In this document: piece after piece, positions 12,801-26,400 of the stretch
Layout of the letters: every line of letters starts with the position of its first letter
Numbering within the stretch: the stretch's first letter is position 1
Assembly (NCBI GenBank): GCA_963662175.1
Contig: OY759216.1
Span: 44,967,087-45,031,086 of the forward strand
Source: Aradus depressus
Taxonomy: Eukaryota; Arthropoda; Insecta; Hemiptera; Aradidae
DNA: 64,000 nucleotides
Direction of reading: 5' to 3'
Position numbers and translations under genes: made by a program
Notes under the pieces: model-generated
The model's input: the letters and a program-made list of their open reading frames with translations, nothing else
Database searches by the model: none
What the model was told of the DNA's origin: nothing

Positions 12801-15800
12801 TCAGAAGAAATGTTTTCTTTTGCAAAAACAGAAAAAACCTAATGGACATAGCCAGGTGAGGTCCAATCAAAAAATGAGAAAAAATACCATTTTAGCTTAA
12901 TATTTGCTCACATATTAGTTTTATGTTTTCAATTAATATAGCCATAAAAATTTAACAAAGCATTCAATATCACTAGGGCATCGTTAATGTTCAACATTGA
13001 AATACCCATCTTTAAATCAGTGTTCAACAATGAACAGATCAATTTTTCCGGAAGTGTCTTATGATGACAATACAACGAAGTGTTGACTGAATAATGGACT
13101 TGAAAAAATAAAATAAAACTTGTTTATTTAAGATATTGTCTAATTTCACTTGCAACCTAGTCTATACAGGACAAACTGGGAGACTCAAAGAACATATATC
13201 AGAAATAGATACTAACATGGACACAACACACAACATAACAAAATCAACATTTGCACAACACATCAACCAACACAAAAGGAAGGGGTCACACATTTGAAAT
13301 ATGGGGACCGCCTTGTCATAAAATATCTAACAGCATGACAATTTAGCTTAGTTAGGAATGTCTGACGTCATGGGGAACACCAGTAGGGAGGGTAATGGGT
13401 TCCTCGAGAGGCTGACATTCTGTAAAATTAACTTAGTCTTATCTCTTATGCTTTTGGCTGAGGATGGTAGAAATACCGAAAGTACTCCCATGTATATATA
13501 GTTAGTGAAATTAGACAATATCTTTATTTATTTATTTATATATTTACAACGGCATAATAACATTTGCCATTAGCAATTGTGATAAATAGAGCAGTGTCAG
13601 GTGCGTGGCTGTACTGCTGAGGTACGTGACCGAAGAGGAGTCCAGGCTAGTCCTGGAGCAGGTCCCTCTGCCATATCCGCTTGAGGCGTCGTGGTGGATT
13701 TGTGGGGAGAATGTTTGTAGATAATTCTTGTATAAGTGGATTGGCGTGATGATGGAGTTTGTCGTGAAAATTTTGATATCGTGTCTTGATAACAGAAGGT
13801 ACAAATGGGATATTGAGGTCATTATGTAATGTGAGGTTGGAAACGTAAAATGGTGCATTGGCAATGTGGCGTAGTATGATGGATTGTATTGACTGAAGGC
13901 GTTGTATGTTTGATTTTTTGGCTGATCCCCATATCTCGATGCCGTAAGTCCAGATGGGTTTTAGTATAGTGTTGTAAATGTGAAGTTTGTTTTCAAGCGA
14001 TAATGTCGATCGTCGTCCAATGATGGATTTCAGTCGTCCAAATCGTCTTTTGAGGTCTGTGCGTTTCAGTCTGATATGAGTTGTCCAAGTTAAACGTCTG
14101 TCTAAATGAAGTCCTAGATATCGTACAGTGTCGGATGCAGGAATGTCCATTTGAATTATTTCACAATATCTCTGCAATAATGTCAGTTTTCGTTGACTGA
14201 ATAGACCTTTTTTTTTTTTTTTTGGTGACATAATTTGGATGGTTTTTACTACCCTTATACATAGAAGGCAATAATTTAGGTTGTTTTTTTTAATAACTAG
14301 ATTACAGCCTTTTTACAACTTTTGATGATAAAATGGATCTACACTTCCGCTGGGATGAAAAAAATAATTTCTATAAGTTAGCTCACCCTGAAGACAGTGC
14401 CAAAAGCGCCGAAGCCCAACCCTGACCCTCGCCTCATCTCAGCCTCCTTGATGATCCGGAGCTGGGCTAGGTTGGGCTTGACATTGGTCGGATGAAGAGG
14501 CTCCAAACCCTGAAGCATCATGGACATCTTGGCGGCGTTCTTCTCCTTGCTTCTCAGTCGACACTGGTAAACCAGTATAACCAGGAACACCACCAGGATC
14601 ACAAAGCAGATGATCACGCTGATCCAGATCAGGTGGGCTGGCTCAGTTTCCATCCTGATTACAATAACAAATCCCTCAGTCAGATCCTCCATTTCAACCG
14701 AGAACTCATAACAAGTAATTTATATAAAATAAAATAAGGTTTTAGCAGTTTTTTGGTTATTTCATATATTATTTTAAAACGTTTCTTTCATGAATTTCGC
14801 TTTGAAGCGACAAACAACAGGAATAGCTTTCCTTACTTTTAATTTAAAACGAGTTATGAGAATTTACCAATGCAAGCCTGTACCTACAAAGAGGGCTGGC
14901 GCAACCAAAAGGGAATCTGGGAGACGCCACTGCGGCAGACAATTTTTTATTTTTGTTTGCAAGATGCTTAAATTATATATTTACAAAATTGGAAGCAGGG
15001 GTAACATTTTTAATTATTTTACATTTTCTTGCATATGATTGGTCAAGTTGGTTATTGTGACTCATACCCGGGCTTTAACTACGAGATCATATCGCCGACA
15101 AAAGACACATGGCACTCTACAATGGCAGTCCTAAATTTTGCCTACTAGTTTTATTCACCTAGGATTGTAGTCTTTAATGAGTACCTGACGCTCAGGACCA
15201 TCGCTTAACGTCCCATCCGAAGGACGGCGTCCTCAAGGTTTTCTCCCCTCCCAGATACAAAACTTAAGAGCCTGGGCCGGTTTTCGAACCCAATATGTTA
15301 GCATGCTACCTCTGAGCTACCGGCGCCCTTACTTTAACAAATGATGATTGAGATAAACTAAACAACAAATAAATTGTATCAAATGGATTGTTATTTCTTA
15401 TTCTAAAATACATATAGAACACGATTTTCCGACCCCATCACCAAACTTCACAAAGTCAAGTTGTCTTCTGAAAGATCAATACGTGGAAAATATAGGAGAT
15501 TCAATAATTGTCCCACAGCCCAGGTCTCAAAATAAAATCTTCTATCCTATTCAGACTCTAGGTCATGAAGTAGAACACCTCATTTGACCTTTATATATAT
15601 ACATTATTTTATGTAGAGAACGAAGAGACGATTGACTTGGGGAAATTTTCGTTCCGAGTACGGCAGTTCTACCTCAAACTGACAAAAAGATTTGAGCTTG
15701 ATTAGTCATGAGAAATATATTAAGTAAATAAAATCAGTTTATAAGATCATATAATAATCAAAATACCTAATCCATTGAACTTACATTGGCTGAGGAACAG

Positions 15801-18800
15801 GCTCGACAGAGCAATATGGCTCTCCCTTGTCAGGGAAGACACGGTGGGGCATCTCGGGAGGACAGGAGTCTGTGCAGTTGAACGTGGTCGAGTTGTCCGA
15901 CAGCTTCCCATCCTGGAAACAATCAACCATTGGAAATTAATATAAAAAAATAAATACAAATGAAGAGATAATAAAATGAAAATAGTCCATCATGAACATT
16001 TTTCGAATAGATAAAACGCACATGAAATGCTAAAAAAAAAAAAGACAAAATCGAAATACATTTAGTCTATCTGTAATCAGAAGAACTTAAGTATACGATG
16101 AATGATTTACTCAGCCGTTTCCACTTTTCTATTCTTATAGTTACAATAATAGTAATATTTCTAAGGGAAAATAGCTAAGAGAGAGGGAGAAATTAGATAA
16201 AATAGAATTCGAAAATAAAGAGAACAAAATAAAAACTCATTTGTTGCTTGAAATAAAAACATCAACATATTACAAAAATTCCTGTAATTAAATACAATAA
16301 GATGTCCCGAATAATATTGGAAAACTAACAAGGTTTAAATTAGACTTGAACAATAAATAAAAAGAAACTTACAGTGAATATTTTGAAGTTCCTGCAGGCA
16401 ATACAATGACTATTGGAAGGGCCGTAACAATCCTTGCATTCCGGAGAGCAGGCGACACACAACTTGGAGGATTCGTCAGCGTAATGCTGCTCGGGACATT
16501 CGTCTTCACACTGTTCTCCTCGTTTGAATTTCGTACATTCCTGACAAACCTGTTTGGGCAAAATAAGGATTAATAATTATGACAAAGAACAAAAAGGAAT
16601 ATATTAATTGGCACGATGACATTCTTCACTGTGGGGGGTTTGTCCCACGAAGTAGCCATTTGTTCAGACTTCAAAATTTTCAGAATAACAGCTAGTATAC
16701 CAGAAAGTCATAATGTTTAACATCCTTTACACGACTGAATACTTCATTTCTTCAAGTTGATAATAATGATTATAGAGGAAAAAATATTAATCTTTGTTCG
16801 ATCTACACACCTGTTCATGAAAGCCATATCCAGTACACTTGCGACACCGTGGATGGCACTTGCGGCAGATAGCCTTGCCGGCCAGCGGCTTGAGCGGCCC
16901 CTGCTCCTGGGGTACCACGTACTCATAGTAGTAGCCGTCAGGGCAGGACTCGTTCTTCTGAAGACATCTCTCCTAGAAACCGACGAAGTATTTATAAATG
17001 AGTCAAGACAAATATATATATATAATACTCTGAGATGTTCTTTGGTGGTTTGTTCACTTGGTTGATTTCCTAATTTATTTCACTCAGTTCTCTAACTGTT
17101 TCTCTAAACATGTGGTTTAGTATTGAAGTTCCAGATAAAATTGAGTGAGGAAAACAAATGAACTGCAACAATTTCGAAATTCGGAAATCATCAGCATTTG
17201 TGCCTATTTTAAGGTTTTAACTATTCTAAAAATAATACTTCTACATGTTTGGTTTGGTTAGGTTTTTATGACTCATGCCCGGGCTTTAACTACGAGGTCA
17301 TATCGCCAACTACCAAAGGGCTCTTTCGTCACTCTGGTGAACATGAGCCCGACTCTACTGTGGGAGTCATAAATTTTTCCTACCCTTAATGTTTATTCAC
17401 TTAGGGTAGGGGTCTTTAACGAGTACATGACATCGTACAGGCTCGGGACCATCGCTTACGTCCCATCCGAAGGACGGTGTGCTTAAGTTTATTTTACCTC
17501 CCAGATAAAATAAACTAAGAGCCTCGGTCGGGTTACGAACCCACGACCTTGAGCTCAGAAGTCAAGCACGCATACCACTGAGCTACCGGCGCCCTCTACA
17601 TATAAAGTGTTAAAAAACAAATATAAACATCTGAAAGTATTTGTTGAGGGCTAGCATTACTGAAACCTACCCATTTGAAAATTGTTATCAAATAGACAAT
17701 ATTTAGAAATATATTTTCTTTAGTCTTAAAAAAAGTATTTTAGTTGATTTCATCCTTCATTACTTGGTATTTTCCTCAAGGCCTTTTCAATGTTCTGGCC
17801 TTTTACGTTCTAGAATGTTCTGTTCGTGCAAATAAAAATAGAAAATCAATTCTGTAACTACGTACTATTAAACCAATATTGTCCAAAATACATGTTATTT
17901 GACCTTGGCATAGTTTACAATCACAGTTATAAAATTTAAATTACAAATGTGATATAAAGTTATCATATTCCACTTAATTTTTAAAATCACAATCGATTTC
18001 ATAATTTAAATAATTTTTTCAAGTGGATAACAGAGAGAAAAGTGTGGAGACTGAATTTTAAATACAAAAAATATTGATGTTTGCTAGCGACTGTAGAATT
18101 CAAAATTCTGGGGGTATTGAGGGTCAGTCAATGAAGAAAATACTATTCAAAAGCCAACGTTTCGATATATTTCATATCATCATCAGGGCCTAACAAACAT
18201 GGGGGTATCAAGATTAGAAAAATATAATGGGTGATCGATTAAAATTATATATAGGTACATAAATATACATTCACTCATACAACTCCACATAAATACATAT
18301 ATACATCCTAATACATTCACATACATATACACATTTGTATATGTAATTTTTAATATCACAAAAAATATTGTAGGAAAGCCCATAATCATCTGTGATATGC
18401 AAGAAAAAATGTTTTAAATTATGAACTCGAATGTGTTACGTATTTCAAAAATAAAGTTGAATATGACCTATACATACAACGTGTTCTCATACGTTTTTAC
18501 ATCATGAACTTCCACAAAATATCTGGCCAAAATTTTCTCCCAAGATTTATTAAATAAGAAGTTACTTACGACAGTGACATCACTGTTGATAATGGCCTTG
18601 TCGCAGGACTGACAGCCTGTGGGGCCGATGGTGTTGTGAGGACCAGTGCAGCCGTTGAAGCAGTTCTCATGGCAGGGCCTGCACTCACCCTGGTCGTTGT
18701 ACTTGGAGTTGGGACAGAGAGGAACACAAAAAGGTCCATCCTTTACGTTCCTACACTTGGTACAGTTGCCAGCCCCCGGACCCTGACACGTCGAGGCACA

Positions 18801-20399
18801 CTCCTCATGGCAGGGCATGCACACCTTGTTATTTGCCTTGTACATTCTGGAAAGAAAAAAAAAATTAAGCTCATAACCAATGTTTAAAACAATACTATAT
18901 ACTTTAGTACAATATGGTGATTTTAACTCTTCAAGAGGAAGAACAACCCGATATGTTAGTAAGGCGGCATCGAGATTCCAGAGAGTGTAGTCCTATAGTC
19001 CGCTATACGACCAAGCTAGGGTGGAATTGATTCACAGCCCAGGATCCTATCTGGGATTGAACATATGACAACTGGTCACGGTGACAAGCTACCAGGTGTT
19101 CAGACGGTGTCAGCTTCTCGCGGGAGCAGAAGAATGCAGTATGACAAGCTGGAGACGGGCCCAAGAATCGGAGATTGGTCCGCTGGTGGCCGGTCCGAGC
19201 CCCTCAATATTAAAGTTTGAGAAATGTTTTTTATAGAATTCTCCAAGTCTTGATGTTCAACTTTGAATTTTATAACTCCAGTGAGTTGGGGGAAGACACA
19301 GTCAAAGCCTTGAAAAAATTGTTATTGCCGTGGGCTGCATACCAACAAAATAATGAATACGTTGAGTTTTAGACCCTCTGACAAGATTCAATGTTTGAAG
19401 TCAGCATAATAAGAAATTTAAAAATCTCCGTTTGAGCATTTTCAGAGGTCTAGAGTAAAGAGCATTACAGCTGAGTTCACGAAAAAAAAAAAACGTAATC
19501 CGATAGATGTGTAAAATGGAAACACATATAATTCTTTATCTAAATCAATATCAACGCCGTATCTCTACAACAATGTCAGAGAGACAAATAAAAATTGTAA
19601 AGATAATCAAGTGAGGTCCAGATGAAGAACTGAGAATATCGCATTCCAGTCATTAAAATGGCCAAAAAGACTTAAATCATTTTTGAAAAAGGAGGTAAAA
19701 TGGAATTAAGAGTTACCCAGCAACGGCATCACAGTCGTGAAGACATTTGTTGCCAAGTCGGTAGTTGGCACAGGAAAGACACTGGTCGGGCCCGGGGCCC
19801 CAACAACCTTCTGTAGAACACTGGGGGTCGCAGACCAAACCTTCCTTAACTGAAAACAGAGCACACAAACATATATAATGTCGTTCCTCATATTAACATA
19901 AACAAAAATTAATTAAAATTACAAAAAACAATAACAAATAAAGATTTAATGGCATTGTTTGTCCTAACAGCCTTTTTTTTTTCTTTTTTTTTTTTTTTGG
20001 CCTTATGGTCGATGCATATTAGCCAAATTCTAACAGTTTAAATTCTACTTAACACTGACAATTTTTGCTGGGTTAAAAAAAAAAGAATATTGTGATTAAC
20101 AAGATCGTGAAGCAGATATTCATGTTTATGACTGATTTATGCAGAAAGTATTGGAGCATAATAAACTAAAAAAAGAACTTTGTTATCAGGGAGAATATAA
20201 TTTTTAGTAAAAAGCAGAAAAAACGCAGCTTTTCGCGACTTAAAAATAATACACCAAAAATAAAATTTGAGACATAAATATATATTTTTTGAAAAATCAA
20301 ATGGAATGTTTTAGGAAAATTCAACATTTTAGTATTGTATGAAGAATTATTGACAAAAATGTTTTACCTAACTCTCATGAAAATACTCGACTATGAATG

Positions 20400-20443
<44 letters not shown>

Positions 20444-23400
20444 GAAAATGGTGTATTTCACTATAATCAGCCTAATAAAACTAGAGTCCACAATGTATTT
20501 TGAGACAGGTCACTTTTAACTCTTCAGATAGAACCTTTACAGTGTTTGTTTACAGTTAATAAAAAATTAACCAAAATTAACTAATTCGAAGTGAAAAAAA
20601 CCTAGTAATTTCTAATCCATTATAAGTTTTAGTTTCTAACCCAAGAAAACAGAGAAGGGTGAATAAAACTGTGTAATACATAGATGAGTCACTTACTGCA
20701 GTCTGCTTCGTCTTTGTTATTTTGGAGAAGCGTATTGTGTTCAGCAGTCCAGGACTTTTTAATTTTCGACCAGTCCACGCCTTGAGCAAAACAGAGTTCC
20801 TTATTTTCCAATATTGCAATACTTCCAGAATGTATTCGTTTTAACGACCGAAGTCCAAGAGATTTGAGGGAGGTTTTGACAATGTACAGAGAAGCGAAGT
20901 ATTCTGTCAAAGTTCTTCCTCCAATCACCTCCAAATTTCTGTAAAATCACAAATACAACATTGGATTAATCAATCTGAATTTATTTTGTTTTACTTGCCC
21001 AGCTATACAAAGTATAGGGGAAGTTATGTAATCAGTCAAAGATTCGATGCGGAGTTTTGAACGGAATTTCATGTTCTCCAACCTCCTGACTACAAAAATA
21101 AAAATAAATAAATGCCTTTCTATGTGTCTCTATGAACACGATAACTCCCAATAATGACAAGAAATTTCATATGTAAATTCAAAGGCCTATAAGTAAGACA
21201 CCTATTAATTTTTAGCAGAAATAGCCGCAAGGAAGGGGGGCTCAACCGAAAAATCACAATAAGTGCCGATATAATGAAGTTTTTCCATTTTATTTAAACT
21301 TTTACTTTGTAACCCGTTAGCTCTACCTATCTCCTTCATTAATCTTATCTCTCTCCGCCCATCGTCTGTATTCAGCAGGATAGTGTACATGAAAAATGGA
21401 ATAAAACGCTACACGTTTATAACTTTTGGGGCAGGTTGACCAAGGATGAATAACTGTGTCGGTAGTCGTAGGTTTTCAATAAATTTTTATCAAGTATTTT
21501 TAATTTAAGATCTAAAAAATTTAGTACTTCCAGTTCAGAAATGTATTCGGAAATTAATGAATAGATCAAAACCCACTGGTTAGCATACGTGTAGTAAATT
21601 ATTATTAATATATAACTGTAATTGCAGTAAAACAATTATATCAATGTTTTATAGATACTGAGGACGGGCTGGCAGCCCGAAAGATCTATGTGAAATAATC
21701 ACATTAAATAAAGTGACAGAAAAAGAGCTGCAACTAAGCAAAATAAATGTATTCAATTTCATTGTAAATTTTAATTTATGCTCTAAAAAAATTGAATAGG
21801 AAACCTGCACCTTCGAGAGAACTTCATTTTGATAGACATTTCAATGATGATCTGATTAGGTTAAAAGGTGACATTGGTTAGTTTAAATCTCAATCCAAAA
21901 AAATATGTTTAGATAGAAAGACATTACATGAACACTCAAAAATGTATAAAATATAAAATAAATAATGAAATTAACCTGAAATAAGAGAGGTTAGTGAAAT
22001 GCTCATGAAAGCCCTGGATGTTGACATAGCCAGTAACCTCCTTGAGCGTGCTGAACACCTCCAGACGGTCCGGATGCATGGCCACGTAGCGAGGTCCGAT
22101 GGAGAAGTTAGTGTAGAACTTCTGGTAACCCTTGAAGGACTGATCCAGGATGGTGAGAGAACCTTCGATGATGGTACAGTCCTTGAAAGAGTCAATGTTG
22201 CCAGAGTGGACAATGTCCGATCCCTCACAGGCCTTCGGACATGGTCCATCACACGGAACACATTCCCCGTTCACCGCCTAACAAACCACAATAAACATTT
22301 AATACAAAAAAAAAAACAGAAGCATAAAAAGGTCACACATTGAAGGGTTCCGAAGGGAAATAAAAACATTTAACGAAGTTTCTATATATGCCATTATGAT
22401 GGAAATTCAAGATTAGATGACATCAATTAATATAAATATTAAACGAACAATGTAAAACAATAACAAGAAAACATTTAAAATGATATATTTAGATGTAAGA
22501 TATATTTAAGTTTTAACAAATGCATTTTATTTTATTTAGCCGAAATATACACACTAACAGATACTATGATAACCATTGTACTCTCTAATATGATTGTATC
22601 TGTGAATTTGGAGAACAAATACTCAATTTAAGAGAGGATGCCGGTAGTTCAGTGGTATGCGTGCTTGCTTACTGAGCTCAAGGTCGCGGGTTCAAAATCC
22701 GACCCCTTAGTTTATTTTAAAATAAACTTAAGCATGCCGTCCATCGAATGGGACGTTAAGCGATTGTCCCGAGCCAATGCGATGTCAGATACTCGTTAAA
22801 GACCCCCTAACCCTGAGTGAATAAACCTAAGTAGACAAAATTTAGGACTCCAATAGCAGAGTCGCACTCATGTCCACCAGACGAAATAGCGCTATGGTAG
22901 TAGACGATATGATTTCGTAGTTGAAGTCCGGGCATGAGTCATAATAACTAACTAACCAGTACTTATTGTTTTTATTTATTTGTCTCTTTTAATAAATATA
23001 ACAGACCAACTGTAAAATTTAATTATTTTAATACACTTTAAAATTATAGTCTTATTGTTAATTATGTAGTATTACAGAGAAATCGTTTTCTACAAGACCT
23101 AATAAACAATTAGGTTTTGAGAATTTGACAACATAGAAGTTATACTTGGTTCAACTTAATTTTCTACCTTTAATTTCTATAATATCTACTGGAACCAGTG
23201 GTATAATTACACTCGACCAGGCCCCACAACGCGGAGAGCCTCACCCAAATTATCTGAAAGGTTAATATGTATTAACTTGGCCTTCAACTTCCTCACATGA
23301 GACTAAAAGACGATATAAACTGTTACAAAAGATCCAAATTAACTTTGAAAACAAAACGACTTATATAAAACGCAGTACTCAATCCTATATGAACCTACGG

Positions 23401-26400
23401 ACTTGAACTCTGGGGTTCTGCCAAGGGGTCCAATCCCCAGCGTATACAATCCTTTCAATCCAAAATCAATATATACAATAGCCAATGCTCCTTACTACGT
23501 CTCCAACAAAACTCTTCACACTGACTTTAAGGTACCTTTTGTCACCCAAGTTACTAAATCCAAATATAAAAAATTATTTTCCTCTCTTAGTTTTCACAAT
23601 GAGTCTAGTCCGTGCTCTCCATTCTGCCACATTTCCCCAACGATGGCTTAAGCGTCAATGGCCTAGAGTCCTTCTTAGCAACAGCAGTGACACTGATTAG
23701 ATACGAATGAGAGTAACACAGTTAAAAGGGAGTGTCACTATTGGGGGATTTCCCCCCTCTTCACATTGCCATTACCTCTCTCTTAGCACATTTGCTTGTT
23801 GTATTTATTTTTTATACAGTTGTAAATATCTATTTGTAAAATAAAAATAAATATCTATAAGTGTTAGAAGCAGTTCCGGGATCATAGGCTAACTTGGATA
23901 AATCATTATTTACTACTTCCCCAGTTAGACCAAGAATGAGAGGAAGTTCACCGGAATTACCAGGTTTCTGAGTCCCTGATTTCAAAAATGATAAAAAAAA
24001 CAATGTCAGTCTGTGAACACGATAATTCCCGATAGAATGAATGTATCGATACAAATTTTTATATGTGTATCCAAAACCTTATAAGAACCACACCTATTGA
24101 TTTTCAGCCAAATCGGCCAAAGGGAAGGGGAGATTAGGGGGAGGCCTAACTCAAAGACTCTAATAACTGCCGTTGTAATGATTGTATCGACACAATATTT
24201 CACATGTAAATTCAAAACCCCATAAGGACGACACTTATTAATTTTCAGCGGAATCGGCAGAAGGGAAGAAGAGGATCAGAGGGAGGACTCAACTCAAAAA
24301 CTCCAATAACTGCCCTTTTTTTAATGTATCAACACGAAATGTAGTAGGATTCAGAAGCCCTTATATAAGTCAACTATCGATTTTTAGCCTAAATAGTCGA
24401 TTGATTATGGAGGGAAAGTAAAAACTTAATTGATTGAAACTTGAAAAACTCACATTAGTCCATTTCAAATCCATGTTTGCTTGTGCAAGGAGAAAAAAAT
24501 AACATAATTTAATTTTAAATCAAATCGTTAGTGTAGATAAGCTGACCAGTTAGTATTGAGCGAACATCAGTATGCCTAAGCAATACTTCATAAAACTATT
24601 CAACAAGAAATATTAACGAAATTGCACTTTTACTGTCATCAGTATTATAAAATTATAATAATACAATAAGAAAAGTAGTATGAGGAATTAAACTTTCAAA
24701 TTTATTGTTCTTCAATTTCTTCTATACATGAAGTTATAGGTTTGTGATAGCTAAAATAAGATGTATGCAACTGTCTCTAAATACCGCGAAAGTACAGCTT
24801 TGATGGTAATTTTAGAATTTGTTATTGAAATGCTTCGATCCGTATTCATCTGTAGATTAAGTTTGTCATTTAAAAATGAAATAAGCTGTTCGGTATCTCC
24901 AGAAATGGGTAAAAACATTATATTATTTGTTGTGACAATATGACAACAAATATATTATTTATTGATCGATATTTCCAGCAGTTATTATTATTATATATTA
25001 CATTTTTTTAGATTTACACTGCTATATTATTTTCTTTTACCATAAATTTTATTTATTGTGACAATTTGAAGCTATCGAAGCATCTTAACCTAAAAATTTC
25101 TTACCGAAAGATCATTTTATCGTTTAATATTGATATTTTAGTTAAATTCACTACAACGGTAAATATGATCAATAATGTTGTAAGAATACAATGTTATATG
25201 TATACATCTATGTTATATCTAATAATGAACGTAGAAATGCCCTAAACTGCTGACATCACAAATAAAGAAGTTTGTAGTTGTGTGTGTGCGCTGAGCGCGC
25301 AACCGTCCGACACACACACGTATGCTTGCACATCAACAAGACTTAAGCTCTGACAGTCTGACATACCCCCTACCGAGAGCTAAAATGTTTACACTTCGAA
25401 AAGGGAAAAGAGAACGAATATATATAGAAAAAAAATATAGGAAAGATTGGGAATTCCGACTCGTCCTTAGTTATATGAAAGTATGCAATCTCTTGCCCTA
25501 TACGATGCGATAAAAGAGGCTCCAAAATATTTTAAAAAATAGTGAAAGTTTACCTTTTTCTTAGGAGGGCAGGAGCGGACACAGGCACCGTTGTCTTTGA
25601 GCAGATGTTCAGGACAGTTCTTGACACAGGTGGCTCCATAGGCATACTTGCCATGAGGATTAGGTTCCCAGGAATAAGTGATGGAGTTGTACCTCTGCAT
25701 CGCCGGACACTCCTGGGTGCACACACCCTCATCGTAGAAGTTGCGACATGCCTGAAAAATAACAATAACATGTAATAATATCCATATTTATTATAGCAAC
25801 TTACAATATAAGAACATTGTAGAAGAAAAATCAGATCTTGGATTTGTAGTGTAACGAATTAATCTGTGCAGAAAAAATAGGTTTTTATTAAATTTTATTT
25901 TCTTGTTCAATTACTGTTTTGAGGTTACAGAATCATACTGTTAACTCAGATCATTTGAATAAATAAATAACAACATGAGAGGGATAATATATTCAGGAAT
26001 ACATATCAAAGACAGTCATTGTTTGTGTCTGACAGCCTAAAGATCTGTGACAAAAAAATTATAGTAGTTGAATAGATGTATAATTTTTTCTCCATTCAAT
26101 TTATTTATTGTTGTTATTATTTTAATCATAATAATAACATAAATCGGCGGTGCTCGCGATCAACACAATTCAAGTAGAAACAAAAGTATTACCTCCCAGA
26201 TAGTATAGAGGGAAATGTTATGTAATCGATGTTGAAATATCACTTGAATCCTTGTTTTCCGACCACTAAATCAGAAAAATAAATCATTTTTGTGTGTATG
26301 TCTGTGGACACAACTCTCAACAACGACACGAAATGTGACATTATATTACAACTCAATGACACCTAATAACAACTCATGTGATAAATGTATTGAAATGATA

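Noticed and set aside
14655..14692. In-frame ATG at 14692 upstream of exon 13 (MEDLTEGF) as a separate start of a membrane-bound kinase
   Set aside because: The acceptor at 14655 keeps the Egfr frame from exon 12, and no promoter-like sequence is seen; a short isoform remains possible but unsupported.
21417..21635. Confident call of a PLE reverse transcriptase on the minus strand
   Set aside because: Only one short block ([10 protein letters not shown]) fits; kept as a tentative part of a repeat instead.
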